From positions 170,524-234,523 of the forward strand of contig QZCP01000501.1 in the NCBI GenBank assembly GCA_003956705.1: a stretch of 64,000 bases of DNA. The letters are read 5' to 3'. The notes beneath the pieces are model-generated. The model made no database searches. It saw nothing but the letters and a program-made list of their open reading frames with translations, and was not told the DNA's origin. How positions within the stretch are numbered: the stretch's first letter is position 1; each line of letters starts with the position of its first letter. The DNA comes from Brevipalpus yothersi (taxonomy: Eukaryota > Arthropoda > Arachnida > Trombidiformes > Tenuipalpidae). Made by a program: the position numbers and the translations under genes. Shown piece after piece: positions 12,415 to 23,199 of the stretch.

Positions 12415-13989
12415 CTTTCCTGAACACTAAGGATAAAATTATATCGATAACAACACAGAATTTTCTCAAACTAACTTTCGAAGTACTTTTGATAAATTTC
12501 ACGAGAACATCCAGTAAAACATACACACAGAAAACTGGACGCAAATCAACAGTCGAAGGCACACACTTGTGTATGGTAAGAATACAAAACTCAAAACTCG
12601 ATGGCAAAAAATCTGATTGCGGATGGTTATGATTGAGCCGGAAGCGAGTTGGTGGTAGATGAAAAAAATTTTTCTTCACTCGATTCAAAAAGGCACTAAA
12701 TTTTCTACTATACAGCCTTTAGTTAGCTGAGTAGGATTAAATGACTTTTTTTACCATAAATAGTTACTCTTCAGAGGTTCTCTCTCTCAACAGATTTTCA
12801 GCTCTCTCTCTCTCTCTCTCCTTCCCGGAAGGTTGCTTAGTTACAACTTCCCACTCATGTGAATATTTTAAGAGAAGAGAGAGATGAAAACCAAAATGAT
12901 CCAAGAGAAGTGAGAGGATAAAAAGTAGTTAAAAGTTTGCTCCAGTCGAGAGAGAGAAGAGTATTAGTTGATGTTGATCCCAAAAAGGAGTGTGTAACAA
13001 TATTGATGCATGAAAACATTAATGGATGAAAGAAATTATGACTCTGCGCTGGTTTAGATGGTATACAGCATAGTAAATTACCGGTATATGTGATTCAAAT
13101 CAAGTTCGAGATAACATTATGTCTCAATTTCTGATTACATATAAGCACCCTGGTAAGTGGTGTATTTCCACATGCATCAATAAAATCTTTAGTATAGTGT
13201 GGAAAAACTAAGTCAAATTTTCAGACATCTTCATTTGTGAGAGGATCGAACCGTCTTTAAACTTTTCGTTCGGTACTTTTCATTCACTGTACCGAAAAGT
13301 GAAGAAAATAACATTAGTCAACTTGTTTCCTAAGAACTTTGAATAGTTAGTTATTCAATGAACGATCAATAGCGATTGCAAAGTGAAAAGCAGAGAATCT
13401 GTCAGAGATTTAGAGAAGATTTAGGTTCTTATATGGCGGGTCTATTGAACTAGTCTCATGTCCAAATTGTTGTCCTACTTTTGCCTTTTTCCTCACCTGG
13501 GACGGGAGAAACTAATCATTATTACTGAGAAACTACTTGAGGTGTTGATTCTAGTTTTGGAATGAAAAATGCAAAAACTTCCTCTCAAGGTTCATACTTG
13601 AATTTTTTCTCGTTGAACTAGCCAGAAAATCAATAACGCTTGAAGTCTTGAATGAATTACATCAATCATTTGTACTTGTTGATCTTGCTAAGAAAAGTTC
13701 AGGAAGTTGGAAACGAGATGACTTGAAAATGTTGAATCAGCAAAAGTTACACCGATGCTTGTGTGTTCATTGAGCATTAGGCATCATTGGCAATGAGCGT
13801 TTTGAAAATTTAGAAAATTCATTTAATCAAGTTAATTTCATCAAAAACAATGCCATAAACAAACTTTCAAAAACTAGCAAACATAACTGAGATAGAAAAA
13901 AGTATCAAGAAGAGGGATTGATAAATTTTTGGAGAGCAACAAGAGGCTATAGCTTTGGACATTGCACATCGATTCGATCGGAGAGGTTT
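12415..13989. other. Intergenic region between ILK 5' end and IDI1 3' end
   Basis: About 1.6 kb with no gene seen. It holds the ILK promoter side (near 12415), a 20-base CT tract (12802-12821), several short GA tracts, and one imperfect inverted repeat at 13261-13300. The overlapping frames at 12345-12688 have no protein features. Confidence 0.5.
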
Positions 13990-14858
13990 TTACTTTAGCT
14001 TATGGATCGTTTTATGGTCAACAAACTGATCTAATTTGGTGAGATTGTCCCAGTAGCTGTATAGAAACTTATCATGAATCAACTTGAACCATGGGGATAT
14101 CGGATAACCTTCTTTCTCTTTCTCTTCTGTTGAAGGAAAGAATGAGATGTGGGAAAAATTTAGCAATAAATCATGAATGTCTCTATCTCAAACTCACCCA
14201 TATAAGAGCGTAATTCATCTTTCTTAAGGAATACAGCCTCACTGACCTCATCAGGGTTAGGCTTGAGATCAACATCTTTATGGACAATCAAAATATAATC
14301 CAATTCATGTTCACCCCAAAGTTTGCTGGACGGTGATTTGTAGAGTATTCGAGTTATATACTTAATATCATCAATTGGAATGGTGTTCGGATCGATACCA
14401 AGTTCTTGGAACAATTTTCGCTGGGCTGCACGTCTGACTCCTAGTCCATCTTTCTCCTCTTTTTCCAATTCGGTAAACAACGGATGACTACAGCAAGCAT
14501 TGGTATAATAATTTGGAAAGGTAACTTTGGTACTTGCTCGTCGAGTAAGCAAAAATTGATTTTGCTTATTGAACAATAGTACACTGAATGCTCGATGAAG
14601 TAAACCTTTGTTAATGTTGTCCATCAAATGGCAATCACGCTTGGTTCGTGAACCAGTGGCAAGATCTTGTTCGTTGACGATAATACACATTTCGTTCATC
14701 AATGCTTCCTGTTGCTGGACGGACACGGTATTGTTGTTGGTTGCAATGGTATGGGCACCATTGGTGTTGATCACGGCGGATGACATTTTCAATGAATCAA
14801 GTGCACGAGTAAGTAACGATGGTGAAAATAATTTGCCAGAAGCTCTCAAGACTATCAT
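13990..14858 (-). CDS. IDI1: Isopentenyl-diphosphate delta-isomerase (IDI1)
   Basis: Interconverts isopentenyl and dimethylallyl diphosphate in the mevalonate pathway. Arthropods do not make sterols, but they need this step for farnesyl products, ubiquinone, dolichol, protein prenylation and sesquiterpenoid hormones. Exons on the minus strand are 14198-14858 and 13990-14126 (GT-AG, phase 1), total 265 aa. The Nudix-type fold shows the catalytic cysteine in TNACCSHP (residues 119-126), the GVRRAAQRKLFQELG helix and the metal/acid motif WGEHELDYIL (181-190). Exon 2 supplies the conserved end (SPWFKLIHDKFLYSYW, LDQFVDHKTIHKL). The N-terminus before the conserved core begins MIVLRASGKLFSPSLLTRAL, basic and hydroxylated, which suggests a mitochondrial or peroxisomal form; an internal Met25 could start a cytosolic form. 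Head to head with ABHD11. Confidence 0.96.
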
Positions 14859-15792
14859 CTGATGTGGAGAGACAGAGAGTACAAAAAATCAATTGAGAAA
14901 AAAGTGCGGACACGAGTACTCTTTAAGTAATCACTTTTTCTCTCTTATCTATGATCATAGACAAGGAAGGAAGTGAGTTAGTGTGACAAGATTTGTAAGC
15001 ATAAATCAAGTAATTACCAATGGCCTAGTTTACACAAAGTTGAAAGAGAAAGAAAAGGAAAGATCAATCCTTACACCACCGGAAATGACTGTTAGTTTGA
15101 AAAACAGAAAATTTAATAAGCAATTAATGAAGAGGACTGAAAGACTAAAAGACTAATTACAATAGAAATAAAGCTCACCTTTGCACTGAGATGAAAATTA
15201 TGATGTCAAAAATAATGTCGGCCAAAAATGAGGTAGGTCACTACTTCTACATCATACTGATCTTCAAAATCCTCAGGCAATCATCATCAGCATCATCATC
15301 ATCATCATAACGGTACTGTAACTTAATAATAACCTGAACTTGAGAACCAGTTCGAGTTGATTGACTTTTAAGAGAGAGAGAGAGAAAAAAAATGATGCAA
15401 AAGTTTAACATTCAATATGAAATGTGTAATGATGACAATTGCAGTAACTACTACTAGAACATGTCTCAATCATGACTCAATGATAAGTTAACACTGATTA
15501 TCAACTTGCACCCAACATGACATTGAAATTGAGACAACAGAACTGATTAATACGAATCATTATCTTAATCATCGAACACATAAAAACTTAGCACAATTCA
15601 ATTGACAATCTTACAGATTATGGTAACAACACATGGTATGCGCAGAAATGATAAACATTATTCACTCACTGATATTGTTTATCAACCTGTAATCCACATG
15701 ATTTTGTGATGATATTCATGTAAAATTCTGTGGGATTATCTAATTTTATTCCATGAATTGAGGTTCAAATTGTTGTGTGTATATATTCAAAT
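14859..15792. promoter_or_regulatory. Shared divergent 5' region of IDI1 and ABHD11
   Basis: The 930 bases lie between the start codons of two oppositely transcribed genes, so both promoters must be here unless there are unseen 5' exons. It contains a short CAT-trinucleotide run around 15283-15309 and a GA run near 15373-15385. No core promoter motif could be assigned with confidence. Confidence 0.5.
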
Positions 15793-16916
15793 ATGATTCG
15801 TCCTTACTTAGGCTCATTACTGCTGAGATCACGTTCAAATCAAAATATTGTTTTCGATTCGATTATCAACACATGTCGAACATGTGCCGGTACAGCTGTT
15901 GATAAAAGTGGTAGCAAAAATAGTGATGGCCAGGGTGAGGTTGATTTACCTGAACCATTATTATTAAGACATGAACGATATGATACCAATACTACTGATC
16001 CAAGGAAAACACCGATCGTTGTGTATCATGGACTTTTTGGTTCCAAAACAAATTGGCGGACACTTTCCAAAGTGATGACACAAAAAACTGATCGAATTGT
16101 GTATACACTGGATGTTCGCAATCACGGTGGTAGTCCACAATCGGTGGAGATGAGTTATGCGGCAATGATTTCAGATGTTAATTATTTTATGACCAATAGA
16201 AAATTGAACAAAATTATCACCGTTGGACACAGTTTGGGTGGACGTGCATTCATCCAGATGGCTTTAACGTTACCCGAAAAAGTTGAAAAGCTTGTTGTGG
16301 TGGACATTGGAGTGACCAGAGTGCCCGGTGTTAAGGAAGTTCTTATAAATTACGTTAAATCAATGAAAGAAGCCACTAAATTGCTAACCAACATTGAGAA
16401 CATTAGCGATGCTCGAAGAGCTGTTGATGAATTTGTACGTCCCATGATCGGGGTAAGCATAAAGTCTATTTGAGTGCATGATTGATAGTAGTGAATTTTC
16501 GCTTTCGAATTTCAAAATCATGATTTCATCCAATTCTCATCTTATCATTTCATTCTGGTTCTCTTTTCTACTCTCCCCTGATTATCTTGAAGGATCCCTT
16601 TATTCGTGGATTTTTGTTGACCAATCTGATTGCGGATGATAAAAATAAAACTATAAGATGGGCATTCAATTTGGATGCCATTGAGCACATGTTAACCAGC
16701 GAATTTCATGAGATTGCTCCCGAAAATCAGTATAATGGACCGGTACTACTTATTCACGGTGGTAAATCGGAGTTTGTAAATGATAAAGCAATCGAAGATA
16801 TGCGTAAATTGTTTCCCAAGCTAGAGGTAAACTGTATACCCGGTGCTAGCCATTATTTGCATGTTGAAAAGCCGAACGAATTTTTAGATGTCCTAATAAA
16901 GTTTGTCAATTCTTAA
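15793..16916 (+). CDS. ABHD11: Alpha/beta hydrolase ABHD11 (mitochondrial)
   Basis: Serine hydrolase of the mitochondrial matrix; the human protein helps keep the lipoylated 2-oxoglutarate dehydrogenase complex functional. Exons 15793-16452 and 16593-16916 join in phase 0 across a 140-base GT-AG intron and give 327 aa. The ATG at 15793 is used because the frame above it offers only a GTG. The first residues MIRPYLGSLLLRSRSNQN are basic and without acids, as in a mitochondrial presequence. The oxyanion loop HGLFGSKTNW, TLDVRNHGGSP, the nucleophile elbow GHSLGG (Ser147) and the histidine in PGASHYLHVEKP (His307) are all present. VRNHG-S-PQS and the MSYAAM segment are typical of ABHD11. The acid member of the triad could not be fixed by eye. 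Convergent with SRPRB; a tRNA lies between. Confidence 0.93.
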
Positions 16917-17052
16917 TTGATTGTCTGCTAATTTTCTTCTCCCTCTCTTCCCAACAATCATTGACTGATAAAAGTGGTAACTAAAAAAGCACAAAATGCA
17001 ATTCTCAATGTGCATTAATCAGCAATTTTCCCTGCAAATATCAAAAACGAAC

Positions 17053-17125
17053 ACCCCTGCCGGGATTCGAACCCGGGACCTTTGGATTAGAAGTCCAACG
17101 CGCTAAATCCACTGCGCTACAGGGG
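17053..17125 (-). tRNA. trnR-UCU: tRNA-Arg (anticodon TCT)
   Basis: On the minus strand a full cloverleaf is readable: acceptor CCCCTGT pairs with GCAGGGG, the D arm lies in AGCGCAGTGGATTTAGCGC, the anticodon arm is TTGGA-CTTCTAA-TCCAA with anticodon TCT (complement of 17089-17091), and the T arm is CCGGG-TTCGAAT-CCCGG. A and B boxes for Pol III are intact. There is no intron and no encoded CCA, as expected for a nuclear tRNA gene. It sits between two convergent protein genes. Confidence 0.96.
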
Positions 17126-17578
17126 CGACGAGCTGAGAAGTGATTATTTAGAGAGATTTGCCTATCAGACACTTGAATGATTAGTGGTTAGTTTGAAAGG
17201 ATTAGATTAAATAAGTTTGTGTAAATTATGAGAGGATCAAGATTTATGATAAAGAATGAAGTGAGATTGAGAATGATGCCATATCATTTGTCCTTTATGT
17301 GGAAGTCTATGGGTGTGAGAATGTGAGGATGGAACCCTTTCAAGGAGTTCTTCGCAGTGATCTTCTGGAGGAGAGAGATGCTGAGAGAGGAATATTCTAC
17401 AGTGAACCGATCTCACTTTCACATTGATGGTATTGGATGTATCGAGAGAAATAAGATAGATTGAGATGTGTGTGAATGTGTTGTTGTTGTTGTTTTCACC
17501 ATATTGATATATTGATGCAAGAAAATAGTATGAGAGAGTCAACAAGTAGTGGTAGAAAATAGTGGATGGAAATTTTCT
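17126..17578. other. Intergenic region between tRNA-Arg and SRPRB 3' end
   Basis: About 450 bases that probably hold the SRPRB 3' UTR and the tRNA upstream region. A minus-strand frame of 102 codons (17237-17545) starts without conserved features and is not called. Confidence 0.4.
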
Positions 17579-18495
17579 TTAAATCTTGGTAAGCCAATCA
17601 ATAACAGATTCTAATTGAGCAGGAGATGCTTCTTCAGCGAGAGCGGTACAATCAACGAAATCGATACGATTTCGAATATCATCGAAAGAGAATTCTTTAT
17701 CCATTGAGCCGAGAGTTTCGTAACCTTCATCACGCTCACCATCGGTACTATCCAAGGCAGCAAGACGAGTCTCCCGCACTGCTGATAATTCTTTCTCTAG
17801 TAAGCTCTTAATCACCTTGGCAGCTTTGGATTTGGGTTTATCTTGCTTATTGCAAGCAATCAAAATCGGTAAGCGACGAGATCGAACAAGTTTATCCGTC
17901 ATGATTGAGAATAGATAATCAGCCACGTCTCTTAGATTGGTGGTTACTTGTTGGGAATCGATGAGAAATACTATGGCTCTAGTCTTATCTCGTACGTCTT
18001 CCCAGCTCTTTACTCTCAATCTTTCGTAACCTGTTGAAGAAAGTCATCATTAAAAATCTCATCTCGAAACCAATTCAAGGTCAATCACTCACCAGGAAGA
18101 TCAACCAGAGTAACTGATTTGCCGGTCAGCTTAACAGTGGCCTCATTTTCTCTCATCGAGGTGAGAGTTGTTACATTTCGGCGTCCAACCAGCTGGGAGA
18201 ACAACACAGTTTTACCCGATTCTGACAAGCCAACAATAGCTATTCTATCACCACTTCTTCTTTTTGAAATAAAAACAAAATACACTGGACACAATAAAAT
18301 AGAGATAGAAAGAGAAAGAGATATCATCAGAATTCGGTATCAAAAAATGATGTTTCAACATCGTTACATCACTACACACTTACCCAATGTTAATAATAAT
18401 ACTAATAGTGTTGTTCCGATGGTTAGCATGGACGTCGGATGATCGGCCACACTGGGAGGTAATTTATCTAGCAATGAGTACAAATATTTATCCAT
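17579..18495 (-). CDS. SRPRB: Signal recognition particle receptor subunit beta (SRPRB)
   Basis: Membrane-anchored GTPase of the ER that holds SRP receptor alpha at the membrane for cotranslational targeting. Exons on the minus strand are 18384-18495, 18093-18284 and 17579-18030; phases agree and give 251 aa (human 271). A short lumenal/N-terminal part (MDKYLYSLLDKLPPSVADHP) is followed by one membrane helix (about residues 22-44), then the ARF-like GTPase. G1 reads GLSESGKT, G3 is DLPGYE built across an intron, G4 is NKQD in ILIACNKQDKPKSK, and the G5 region is VDCTA. An acidic insert (STDGERDEGYETLGS) precedes the last helix, whose end is WLTKI. All nucleotide-binding motifs look functional. 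Confidence 0.95.
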
Positions 18496-18965
18496 CTTTT
18501 ACCAGTCAAGAAATCTAATCATTCAATTAACGATTAACTAATGATCAACATTATTTCCGATCGTTTATCCACGATGTCAACTGTGTTGAGATTGTTACAT
18601 GTACATATGATTGGCGCGGCATTCAAAGGAGAGAGAAGTGAGTGTGTATTATGAGTAAATGTTTGTTGGTAAGAAAGAATTTATTCTTTATTCAAAATTA
18701 TTTAGAGGTCATTTTCACATGGCCATATTAGTTGTTGTTGTTGAATATATATTTAATATTTATAAACCTTATACCTTGGAGATACTTTTCCTGAAGAAGA
18801 GACCTGTGTGTACCATGTGTACAGAGGAAAGAGAGAGAGAGCAAAGTTTTTTCACTTTCACTTTTCCCCTGACAACTCCTTCAGAAATGATGATGGCGTA
18901 AGGAGCATAACATGTGTAAGTCACCGAAATACAAATGATCAATGTGTATGTGTGTGTGTATGCCA
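18496..18965. other. Intergenic region between SRPRB 5' end and PSMA5 3' end
   Basis: About 470 bases: the SRPRB promoter side near 18500 and the PSMA5 3' UTR near 18960. Short GT and GA runs only; no gene seen. Confidence 0.4.
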
Positions 18966-19986
18966 TTAAGCCGGTATATCTTTGATAGCTTGTTCAATCT
19001 CATCTTTACTAAACATTCGATAACCATCTTTAGCGGTAATGGTAGCTACTTCTACATTACTTGAATTGAGTTTTTCTTCCATAACTTGTTTCAATATAAC
19101 CAAGAGAGTTGTTAGAGCCGTTGTTAAGGACATCGACTGGAAGGAATGAAAAAGAATGTATGAATTAGTTAAGAAAATTGAGAGCTGGGAAAATGTAAAG
19201 GTAATCGCAACAGAACAATAATTACCTTCGAATAGCCTTCTTGTAATGCCTGTTGAGCACCTTCGCAACCAGAGCCAATAGCTTTAGCATCACACTTGAC
19301 ATAGGTTCCAGATGGATCCATGTGGAATAGATGTGGTCCATCTTCATCCACACCGGCAAATAGAATTGCAACGCCAAATGGTCTACTCATAGCTTTGCCA
19401 TCACTATCACTGTCACCAAATTGAATGGCAAGATTTGATACAGCTTGAGTAACACTTTCTACTGACATCTTCTCATTATACGAGAACCAATGATTCTGTT
19501 TGCAAAGGAGATAAAAAGCCAACATCAGTCTAAACATAAACAATCACATCGATCTCGATTAAGCATCACACTAACCTGTGTCTCAACTCGAGCACGATCA
19601 ACCAAAGTTCTAGAATCAGCCATCAAACCACTACAGGCACATCCGATGTGAGTATCAATCTCGACAATTTTTTCCGTAGCACTTGGTAACATAAGAGTTG
19701 AATTGACTCTCTTCTCAACAGCCAGAATGACTCCATCATTGGTTTGTATTCCAATGGCAGTAGTTCCAAGCTATCAGTTAATCAAACATAATCACAGAGA
19801 AAGGAAAAGTAATGTCACAATTAGAACTGAAGACATCAGTGAAAAAAAAGTAAACCAAAAACCACACAATCACTGTCTCAATACACTTACCTTGATAGCT
19901 TCAATAGCATACTCAACCTGGAACAATCTGCCTTCAGGAGAAAATGTATTTACACCTCTATCATACTCAGATCTTGACATAAACAT
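18966..19986 (-). CDS. PSMA5: Proteasome subunit alpha type-5 (PSMA5)
   Basis: Structural alpha-ring subunit of the 20S proteasome. Four exons on the minus strand, 19891-19986, 19576-19770, 19226-19495 and 18966-19136, all phase 0, give 243 aa (human 241). The N-terminal proteasome alpha signature is complete (YDRGVNTFSPEGRLFQVEYA), followed by LGTTAIGIQT, the VEKRVNSTLM loop, THIGCACSGLMADSRTL, the NHWFSYNEKMSVESVTQ segment and MSRPFGVAILFAGVDEDG. The C-terminus FSKDEIEQAIKDIPA corresponds to the family's lid-side tail. The introns are short (about 80-120 bases). Nothing is missing. Confidence 0.97.
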
Positions 19987-20542
19987 GATTACAGCTTCAA
20001 ATTAATCACAAAATTAACTCCACCAAGAAACAAAATTAGTGAAAGATTATTTAGTTTAAATCCGGAGATTAAAACCATGCAGCCTGATGAAAGTGAAGAA
20101 AAGATGATTTGCTGAAATGCTGAAACTTTTGCTTTAAACTTATGCAAGTAAGCAGCGCAACATTTGAATTATGCCGGTTTGCCTTCAGTTCATCGTCATG
20201 CAACATTTTCGGAGTTCATGATTCAAATTCAGTTTAATTATTTGATCAAATCGATTGATTGGGTATTTGTATGAGTAACAGTTTGATACTGTTGATAATT
20301 TCTGATACTTTCGAATTTTCCACATTAATTTCTAGATGAAGATGTCGAACTTTGTACAAGCCCATTCAACATCAGAATAACTTGGAAGTTGTGCAGGTAT
20401 GAATGATAAGTAGGGTCGAAATTTATCAATTTGAACTCATTGAATTAGTATGATTTTATTTACATTACAAAATGATTTAGATGAGCAGAAAACAAAATTT
20501 TGGGGAGTGAAAAGTTGTAAAGAAACAATTTTCCATTCAAAA
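19987..20542. other. Intergenic region between PSMA5 5' end and ECSIT 3' end
   Basis: About 550 bases that should hold the PSMA5 promoter and the ECSIT 3' UTR. No gene or clear motif seen. Confidence 0.4.
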
Positions 20543-22204
20543 TCACTTTGTGTCAATTTCTTTTGGGGGTGTTTCTACATCTTCAATATATCCCTCTAAT
20601 TCTTCTTCATCTTCCTCATCTGTTGGATCTGGCTTGAAGATGAGAGTTTCAGAAGCGTTAACAGTTTTATGTACTCTATTTTCTAGAAAACTTGTCTTAT
20701 TTAGACCTATACTGTGTCGACTTGTTGGCTTATCGGGTATGAACTCTAATGTTTCATCTGCCATATTCTTCATTTGAATAACTATTGGTAATTCATTTAA
20801 TTTTGGCCAATGATGTTGCATTATACGAATCCAAGATAACAGAGAATCTCGAGTAGATGTTCCTGTTGCTATGATGGAAAGGATAACTCCTTGCTCGTTT
20901 ATGTGCATCTTTCGCATATTCTCTAGGTGTTGTTTTTTTGAGATACCAGCGTAAGTGAAAAGTGGCATATTTCTCATATCTTCATTATCCTCTTCCGGTT
21001 CAGGTTCAATTTTTCTTGGCGCAGTTTTCAGTACAAAATAGGATATTGGATAATCTTTCACCCAGTTCCAATGAGGTCCTTCAACGAAAAGAGTCTCATC
21101 AAGTTCATTGAGAAGTTCAATTTGTTTTGGAGCTGTTGCTGACATAACCCATGTTTTATCTTCACAATCTTCGATACATTCAGTCTGCAGGAAGATGATA
21201 GGAAAAAATTTTAATAAATATGATTGCATGAGCCATAGCATTCATCGACTTACTGAGAAAATTGATATTTTAGTGTTGACATCAACAGTCATCCTACGAA
21301 GACTTATTTTCGCAAGTTCTTTTGGATCATCTGGAATATGGGTGGGCATCGGATATGGATCATTGTAACGTGCTTTGGTCATCCAGTATATCATTCGACC
21401 CAATTTTGCGACCACATGAGAACTTTCCCCAAAAATTGCGATGACTAGTTGCAACATTTCCTCATCGGGTATCAAAAAATTAACCTCCATTGCATCCAAT
21501 ATTTCGATAGCAGCCCATTGATGTTTAACATACCAACCTAATCCTTGTTGAGCTGGAGTTTTCGGTACCATAGTACCTTTAGGAAATATATTCATCAAAT
21601 CTTTGTAAGCTCTGATTTCCTTTTCGAGTCCATAATCACGAAGCCTTCTCAATGCACCATAAATAAAATCAACTGATCCAATTTTGTCTCGAGGTATTGT
21701 ACCATCACTATAATCGTTGATTACTTTACGAAATGTTCGATAGTTTCGTTCCTCTTGCTGCTCAAAATAGTCTGACACTGCTTTCGTTTTATAATAATCG
21801 AAATCTTCATTTGCGGAAATTAAACTCCTATAGAACAATTAAGAGTTCATGTCAATGATAGATTTTTCAATATAGCTAATATTGATCAAGTTTTTTCCTT
21901 ACATGACAATGACTTACCTTTCAAGAGAATCTAATTTTGCCTCTCTATCATAATCCCGTGTCTTTCTGGTTCCCCTAATCTTGTCTATCATAATTTTTAA
22001 ATTTGAACTATTTTCTTCTGAAAATTTTTCGGCAAGTTTCTTGTCTGAATCATCAACATTGTCCAAATTATCATCAGTATCCAATTTTTTTGCTGGAGGA
22101 CCAGCTTTTGAACAATATGCAGCACAACAACCGGTTGAAATGATTGCTTGTCTATACACATGAGAAGTGAACAATTTACAAGCTAATCTTTTACTGAAAG
22201 ACAT
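20543..22204 (-). CDS. ECSIT: ECSIT, mitochondrial complex I assembly factor / Toll pathway intermediate
   Basis: Homologue of ECSIT, which helps assemble respiratory complex I and also connects TRAF6 to Toll and BMP signalling in animals. Exons on the minus strand: 21918-22204, 21254-21827 and 20543-21184, in frame, total 500 aa (human 431). The N-terminus MSFSKRLACKLFTSHVYRQA is a plausible mitochondrial presequence; an acidic, low-complexity segment follows. The ECSIT core is clear: VDFIYGALRRLRDYGLEKEI, AYKDLMNIFPKGTMVP, FLIPDEEMLQLVIAIFGE, then DPYPMPTHIPDDPKELAKIS and ISLRRMTVDVNTKISIF, and after the second intron DETLFVEGPHWNWVKDYPIS and GVILSIIATGTSTRDSLLSW. The extra length lies in the N-terminal linker and an acidic tail (PTDEEDEEELEGYIEDVE). 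Head to head with EXOC4. Confidence 0.9.
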
Positions 22205-23199
22205 CTCTGTGGATTCAATTCACCGGATCAACTTATTTGAATCATCAACAATATCGACCATCAAAGCACGATGCACTTTCAATTGAATTTAAAATTCACA
22301 CCTCGAATCGGCAGGAAAATTCATCACCCAAAGATTTCAACAGGACCAGATTTATTGGAACAAAACTCTTGAAACAACATCTCTCCACTATCATGAACAA
22401 TTTTTTACACAACACAAATGCTCTAAATTATCAATTAACAATCAGCAGCCACAAGAACGATCAAAAATGAAAAACGCATCAGTAAACACGTGCGTCTGTG
22501 TTTACACACACTTTTCTCAACTCTTATGAAACATGTAAGCAAGCAATTCAAGGCGCGCGCTCAATACATTGAATCGTCGAATCTTGATGTCTTCACAATT
22601 TTTCTCGACAATTAGATCACTTCACCGATGGTCTTACAATCAATCTTTAACAGTGGTCATTATGAAAAATATTCATTGCAGTTTCAAGTGGATAGTCAAT
22701 AGCCAATAAATAGTTCCTGAGAGTCACATGAATTTTTATCCTAATAAGAATCTACATCATTCTGAACCAGTGAGTTTTGTGAACATTCGTCGAAGTGAAC
22801 CTCAACATTGGCAAGCTAAAAGTTTATCGAAGCTAATCTGGTCAAAAATTTAGCTCTACATTGTAATTCATCTCCAGATCGACAAAATTTTCCATCTGAT
22901 ATGCTGTTCATTTCGTGTTTAATAAGTTTCAAAGATGAAACTACTTTCGACATCGATAAACTCCTCCTTTTTCCAATACATGATGACATGTAACAGTGGG
23001 TAAAAGTGTTTACATTCCCCGTTTTGTTTACAACATGAGAAGGTGTAAGTGTCTAGTGTTGATGGTTGAAGAAGTATATATATTTTTTTTCATGGGTGGA
23101 TAATTATGAGTTGACGACTGCTCACCTGGTTACCTGGTTATCAAGATCATTATATGATATCATATAGTTGTTGTATATATATACAGCAATCATCGAGTC
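22205..23199. promoter_or_regulatory. Shared divergent 5' region of ECSIT and EXOC4
   Basis: Just under 1 kb between two opposite start codons. No gene; the frame at 22237-22470 is featureless. The sequence includes GGCGCGCGC near 22552-22560, a rare GC patch in this AT-rich region, and a TATATATATA run at 23174-23183, 17 bases upstream of the EXOC4 ATG. Core promoters were not assigned. Confidence 0.45.

Noticed and set aside
15775..15792. Upstream extension of ABHD11 from a GTG
   Set aside because: GTG is not a credible start here; the ATG at 15793 gives a good presequence.
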